Origin: Verrucomicrobiales bacterium
GTDB lineage: Bacteria > Verrucomicrobiota > Verrucomicrobiia > Limisphaerales > J093
Length of the DNA stretch: 64,000 nucleotides
NCBI GenBank assembly: GCA_024233305.1
Contig: JACKPV010000032.1
Coordinates: 1 to 64,000, forward strand
Reading direction: 5' to 3'
Below are positions 60,021 to 64,000 of this stretch, in pieces. Both the position numbers and the translations under genes were made by a program. The notes beneath the pieces are model-generated. The model searched no databases and had not been told where the DNA came from. It saw only the letters and a program-made list of their open reading frames with translations. Every line of letters begins with the position of its first letter. The first letter of the stretch is position 1.

Positions 60021-63000
60021 TCATGCTTCAGGCGGGGCCAGGGCCGCCTGGCGGGCTTGGTCGAGGAATTGGTCCACGGCGGTCTGCAATTGGTCCAGCG
60101 GCACCTGGCGCTGGCGGAGCCACAGTTCCAGCGGGGCAAAGGCGGGGTCGGCGAGCAGGGCGGACACGCGCGGGATGACCGGCACGGTGCCGGCGGCGTG
60201 AGCGCGGCGGAACAGGATGGCGTAGTTGCGCAGATAGGTCTGGAGCGCTTGCCCAGCTTGGGCAACAAGGCGGTAGATCAGCGCGGCCAGTCGGTGCCGA
60301 GTGGATTCGGCGAGGGCGGACGGGGTGCCGCTGCGTCCGAGGTAATTGGCCAGGTTGTTGTGTGAGATGGCGCGGTCGTTGGGATCAGGCAACTGCTCGC
60401 ACAGGGCAAGCGCGCGGCGTTCCTGGATGATGGCCTGGGCGATGTCACCTTGCTGGTCGAACAGGCTGGCGAGGGAGCCGAGCACCTTGGAACTCCAATC
60501 GGGCTTGTTCTGGGAAAGCGTGAGGCAGGCTTCCAACTCGGACTTGGCCTCGCCGAAGCGGCGCAGTTGGCCCAGCACGTTGGCGCGGTTCATCCGTGTG
60601 GCGGCGATGTCCTCCGCCGGACGCTCCAGCGCTAGCTTCGCTTTGATAATGGCGTCGAGCCGGCGCAGGGCGGACGGCCAGTCCTCCTGGGCCAAGTGGG
60701 CCTTCCGGGCGATGTCGAGCGCGCTGATGAGCGCTCGGGCGAGGAACTCGGCGTCCGGGGCCTCGGGCACGGGCTGGCCGGAACGGTGCTGCTGCCACCA
60801 GACCTCCACCTGCGCCAGCCGCGCCTCCACCTCCGGCAACGCCGCCGCTACCTTGCCCTGCATGATGTCAATCCGCAGGGCCTCCAGTTCGCGGCCGATG
60901 ACGTGGATGGCAGGGTTGCCTGCTTTCTTGTGCGCCTCGGCGGCTTCGAGTTGGCGCTGGCGCGCAGCGTCGAGGTCGCCGTTGATCACGAGAGCAACCG
61001 CCCAGTTGCTGGTGATCACGGCAAGGTCGGCCCAGGCTTGGCGTGAGCCGTCACCTCCCGCCTCGGCGACGGCACGGGCCTGGTTGGCGGCCAGCTCATA
61101 GAAGGGCAGGCTGGTATCATGGCGGCCAGCATTGTCCAGCGCATCGGCGAGGTAACAGAGGCAGGACCAGCGGGGCTTGCCCTCCGGGGCGGAGTCGGCG
61201 GCGGTCTTCAGATGTTCGACCAGCGGCTCCAGCAGGCGTGGATCCTTTGTGCTGGTGACCACGCGGCTGGCGAAACCGCCCAGCCGGTCCCAGCCCCTGG
61301 CTTGCACGCAATAGACGAGGGCGCGGCTGCCCGCCTGGAGCGCGGCGGTCATGTTCCGGTGCAGGAGCGCATTGAACGTCCCCTCCAGCCGCTCGGCGTA
61401 GGCGAGGCGGATGGCGTTCTCGGTCAGGTCCGCCCGGTCCGGCGGCTGCTGCTCCATCCAGGCGCGGATGCGTTCCCGGACGAGTTCGTGGCAGGTGAGG
61501 TTGGGGTTGGAATCCTCCGGTTCCTCGCGCTGCTCGGTGACCAGTCCCACGCTCACAAGCTGGGCCAGGAGCGGGGCCAAATCCGGCTTCGCCGGTCCCT
61601 CGGGCGGCAGGGCATCGAGCCGGGCACGGAGTTCTGGCGGCATCGCCTTGAACTTCGCCTGCATCTCCGGCGGCAGCATGTCGAGCATCTTTTTGAGCTG
61701 CCGGAGTTGCTCCTGCTGTTGATTCTCCCCACCCCACACGCCCTGCACCAGCCCGAGCGTCTCAGGTTGATTGGCCACGGCGATGATCCATAGCAGCCGG
61801 CGGGCGTGCGGGCTGGAGTCGCGGATGAGTTGGTCGAGCGAGGAAGCCAGCGCGTCGTCGAGATAGGCCAGTTCCTTCGCATCGCCCGGCGTGACGGCAA
61901 AGAGCGCCGGGAGTTGGGCGAAGTCCTTCTTCTTTTCCAGCGTGTCGAGCGCTTCGAGGAGTTGGTCCCGCAGTTCTGGAGCAGCGGCCAGCTTGGCAAG
62001 CCGGTCCATGAGCAGCGGGTGAAAGCGGCTGGCGTTCAGCAACCGGCACGCGAGCGCCTTCTCCGCGGCCTCGCCGCCAAAGACCATGCGGCTCAAGGTG
62101 GGCTGTTCCTTCAAATAGAGCGCCGCTTCCGCGCCAGGCAGCGGCCCGAGCAGGATGGAATGGGCCACCCCGCCCGCCAGCACCGCCAGGGGCCGGCGGC
62201 AGGTGATGAGCACCCGCGACGGCGAGCCGGCGAGTTCTTTGGCCAGGAACGCGAGGCAGTCGTCCCACGCCGGGTCCTGGCAGGCGGAAAGCTGGGTGGC
62301 AGGATCGGCGTCCTTGAGGTTGGTCTCGAAATTGTCGAGCACCAGAAGGATGGGCTCGTCCTTGAGTGCGCGCAGCAGGTTGCGCGTGAGCCGCTGCATA
62401 CGAACGGGGCCGGTAAACTCGGTGGCAGGGTCGGGATCACAGTAAATTGCGTCGCCACGATACTGCCGAACGTGGTCGCTGTAGCAGCTTGAGTCCCGCA
62501 GGAGCTTGAAGTGGGTGTCCCGCAGCGTGGCCTCAAACTCCAGGCGGTTTGGTTTGGCCTGATAGAGCAGCACCCACTCGAAGCGCGACTCCCACAGCGC
62601 CAGCGCCTCGGCGGTGAGTGCGGTCTTGCCCATGCCGCCCAGCCCGGTGATGACGGCGACCGGCTTCACCTCCGCTCCCGTGCTGGCGCCGATGAAATCC
62701 GCCCCCAGCCCGACCAATTCCCAGGTGCGCCCGACGAAGTGCTCGTGCCCCGCCGTGGTCAACTCGGCGATCTGGTGCAGGCGGGGATTGCGCGGATTGA
62801 GGGCCGGGCTGCGGCCTTTCGCCAGCGTCAAACCGGGCTGCTCTTCGCCGTAGAGCACCGGCGTGGCGTGATCGCAGACGCCGAAGCGCGCGGGGTCGTG
62901 CCTTTTCGTATCGAGCATCGCCTGCCGCGCCATCGTGAGAGCGGCGGCGACGTGCTTCGGCTGGGCGTGGGCGAGCAGCGCGCGGTAAAACTCCACCGCC

Positions 63001-64000
63001 GTCTCGCGGGCGTAGTCGTCACCCACGGCGTAACGCATCGCCACGACCGAGGGCACGCCGCCCTGGAGCAGCGCGTGGGCGGTGCCGGTGTAGCCGGGCT
63101 GTTCCTTGATATCGAGGTCTTTGGCGTCGGCTTCCTTGGCGCCTGGCTCCTTGCCTTGGGCGACGGCGAGGAAGTCGTTCCAGTCCTTCACGCGCAGGAT
63201 GTCGCCGGAGTGGCAGGCGCTGAGGAAGAACAGCCGTGGGAGAAACCCGCCGGCGTCGTTGAAAAGTTCGAGCAGTTCCGCGCCGGAGAGGTGGTCGCTT
63301 TTACCGCCGGGTTTGCAGAGTTCGAGCAGGTTTCTGTGCCCATGCCCGCTCCAGTGGACGACGTGGTAGCCGCCATTCTCCTGAATCTGCGCCGCCAGGC
63401 GTTCGCGGGTGACGCCATGCGTGAGGAAGTGCGCCACGACGCGGCGCTGGGGGTAAATCTCCTGGGCAAAGAGCCGCAACAACTCGCGCCGCTCCTTCCG
63501 CGCACCCAGCGGACGCGAACCGCGCGCTTCGGCAAAGACGAACAGCACGCGCAACGCTTCGTCCGCCGTCAGTTCAATCGGCGTCGAGGCCGCAGCCTGC
63601 ATGTCGTGGACGACGCGGACGAGCAGGTTGCGCTCGCCGAGCGTCTCCGCATTGGCGCTGGGCCGGGCGATTTCCCACGGCACGCGGGCCAGCGCGGCGG
63701 CGAGGTGGTTTTCCGTGTCCCCGGCTCCCGGCAACTGGATGCGCAGCGTGCGCGGGGACCTGGCGGCGTAGAGGGCGGTGAAGATCTCCTTCCCCAGCAC
63801 TTGCTCCGCGATGCACACCCCGATCTCCGCGACGGCGGCGCGTTCCTGGCCCTCCCCGACGTAAAAGCGGAGGTAGTTGCGCAAGTCGAACAGCCCCTGC
63901 TGGTGGCTGAGGGAGATGGTCTCGAACTTCGTCTGCCGGAAGGCGATTTGCGTGCCGGCGGCATCGCGCAGGGAGAACTCGGCCGTGCGGTTCGGGTAGT
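60021..64000 (-). CDS. CHAT protease-STAND NTPase-TPR protein (N-terminus beyond window)
   Basis: The frame is open from the right edge to TGA at 60021, at least 1325 residues; the true start is outside the window. The first part is a CHAT (caspase-like) domain: catalytic His in HVVHWSGHGHRN and Cys in FFLSACHSGD (codon 63213-63215). A STAND-type NTPase follows with VITGLGGMGKTA (Walker A) and ILLVLDNFE (Walker B), then winged-helix and about 450 residues of TPR-like helices. This layout is that of bacterial NLR-like immune or signalling proteins in which ligand binding at the TPRs activates the protease. The target is unknown. Confidence 0.9.
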   Translation of the reverse strand, partial: YPNRTAEFSLRDAAGTQIAFRQTKFETISLSHQQGLFDLRNYLRFYVGEGQERAAVAEIGVCIAEQVLGKEIFTALYAARSPRTLRIQLPGAGDTENHLAAALARVPWEIARPSANAETLGERNLLVRVVHDMQAAASTPIELTADEALRVLFVFAEARGSRPLGARKERRELLRLFAQEIYPQRRVVAHFLTHGVTRERLAAQIQENGGYHVVHWSGHGHRNLLELCKPGGKSDHLSGAELLELFNDAGGFLPRLFFLSACHSGDILRVKDWNDFLAVAQGKEPGAKEADAKDLDIKEQPGYTGTAHALLQGGVPSVVAMRYAVGDDYARETAVEFYRALLAHAQPKHVAAALTMARQAMLDTKRHDPARFGVCDHATPVLYGEEQPGLTLAKGRSPALNPRNPRLHQIAELTTAGHEHFVGRTWELVGLGADFIGASTGAEVKPVAVITGLGGMGKTALTAEALALWESRFEWVLLYQAKPNRLEFEATLRDTHFKLLRDSSCYSDHVRQYRGDAIYCDPDPATEFTGPVRMQRLTRNLLRALKDEPILLVLDNFETNLKDADPATQLSACQDPAWDDCLAFLAKELAGSPSRVLITCRRPLAVLAGGVAHSILLGPLPGAEAALYLKEQPTLSRMVFGGEAAEKALACRLLNASRFHPLLMDRLAKLAAAPELRDQLLEALDTLEKKKDFAQLPALFAVTPGDAKELAYLDDALASSLDQLIRDSSPHARRLLWIIAVANQPETLGLVQGVWGGENQQQEQLRQLKKMLDMLPPEMQAKFKAMPPELRARLDALPPEGPAKPDLAPLLAQLVSVGLVTEQREEPEDSNPNLTCHELVRERIRAWMEQQPPDRADLTENAIRLAYAERLEGTFNALLHRNMTAALQAGSRALVYCVQARGWDRLGGFASRVVTSTKDPRLLEPLVEHLKTAADSAPEGKPRWSCLCYLADALDNAGRHDTSLPFYELAANQARAVAEAGGDGSRQAWADLAVITSNWAVALVINGDLDAARQRQLEAAEAHKKAGNPAIHVIGRELEALRIDIMQGKVAAALPEVEARLAQVEVWWQQHRSGQPVPEAPDAEFLARALISALDIARKAHLAQEDWPSALRRLDAIIKAKLALERPAEDIAATRMNRANVLGQLRRFGEAKSELEACLTLSQNKPDWSSKVLGSLASLFDQQGDIAQAIIQERRALALCEQLPDPNDRAISHNNLANYLGRSGTPSALAESTRHRLAALIYRLVAQAGQALQTYLRNYAILFRRAHAAGTVPVIPRVSALLADPAFAPLELWLRQRQVPLDQLQTAVDQFLDQARQAALAPPEA

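Overview
The window is GC-rich bacterial chromosome, most likely from a Verrucomicrobiota member of the Pedosphaera/Limisphaerales kind. This is an inference from gene content: a pseudopilin of the typical verrucomicrobial form (13.5-14.4 kb), giant secreted Ig/thrombospondin/lectin proteins, a propeller-sensor hybrid histidine kinase, ThuA and UxaA enzymes, long REP-associated tyrosine transposases and abundant palindromic intergenic repeats. No rRNA or tRNA is present. One tmRNA gene is clear.

Layout. 1-3399: 5' part of a giant secreted adhesin-like gene that runs off the left edge. 3.7-9.6 kb: a minus-strand housekeeping cluster (zinc-ribbon protein, rnc, clpP, clpX, aldehyde dehydrogenase, CPBP protease) with overlapping stops and starts. 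9.8-16 kb: a secreted beta-helix protein, a stand-alone OLD-type ATPase-TOPRIM nuclease, a pseudopilin and eno. 17-24 kb: a 1761-residue hybrid sensor kinase followed by a sigma-54 response regulator. 24.4-30 kb: ispD, divergent from sucC-sucD, a membrane protein plus DUF167 pair, and citrate synthase. 30-33.5 kb: a fused beta-CASP nuclease/DNA ligase and a RAYT transposase. 33.6-43.3 kb: asd, a small ferredoxin, a secreted HYR/M23 protein, a nuclease-like/class III cyclase fusion, a split UxaA-type dehydratase and a ThuA protein. 43.5-50 kb: a NUDIX gene, then a respiratory operon (porin, tetraheme cytochrome, four-cluster ferredoxin, NrfD-type membrane subunit, octaheme HAO-like cytochrome).

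50-64 kb is accessory DNA around ssrA. A decayed type I restriction locus (Fic, RhuM, broken hsdS, hsdR tail) ends next to the 3' end of the tmRNA gene. It is interrupted by three near-identical 350-bp repeats. On the other side of ssrA lie a secreted LamG-like protein, a RAYT fragment, a DUF900 hydrolase, an IS200-like transposase inside 156-bp palindromic repeats, and a CHAT-STAND-TPR protein that runs off the right edge.

Three themes stand out. (1) The HAO-like octaheme cytochrome is encoded with an NrfC/NrfD-type quinone module, suggesting quinol-linked reduction of a nitrogen (or sulfur) oxyanion. (2) Several palindromic element families are closely tied to gene edges: they supply stop codons, sit in frame inside a kinase gene, or carry copies of neighbouring gene ends. 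Two Y1 transposases that could move them are in the same window. (3) Immune-like proteins are scattered through it: OLD nuclease, nuclease-cyclase fusion, type I RM remnant, Fic and CHAT-STAND.
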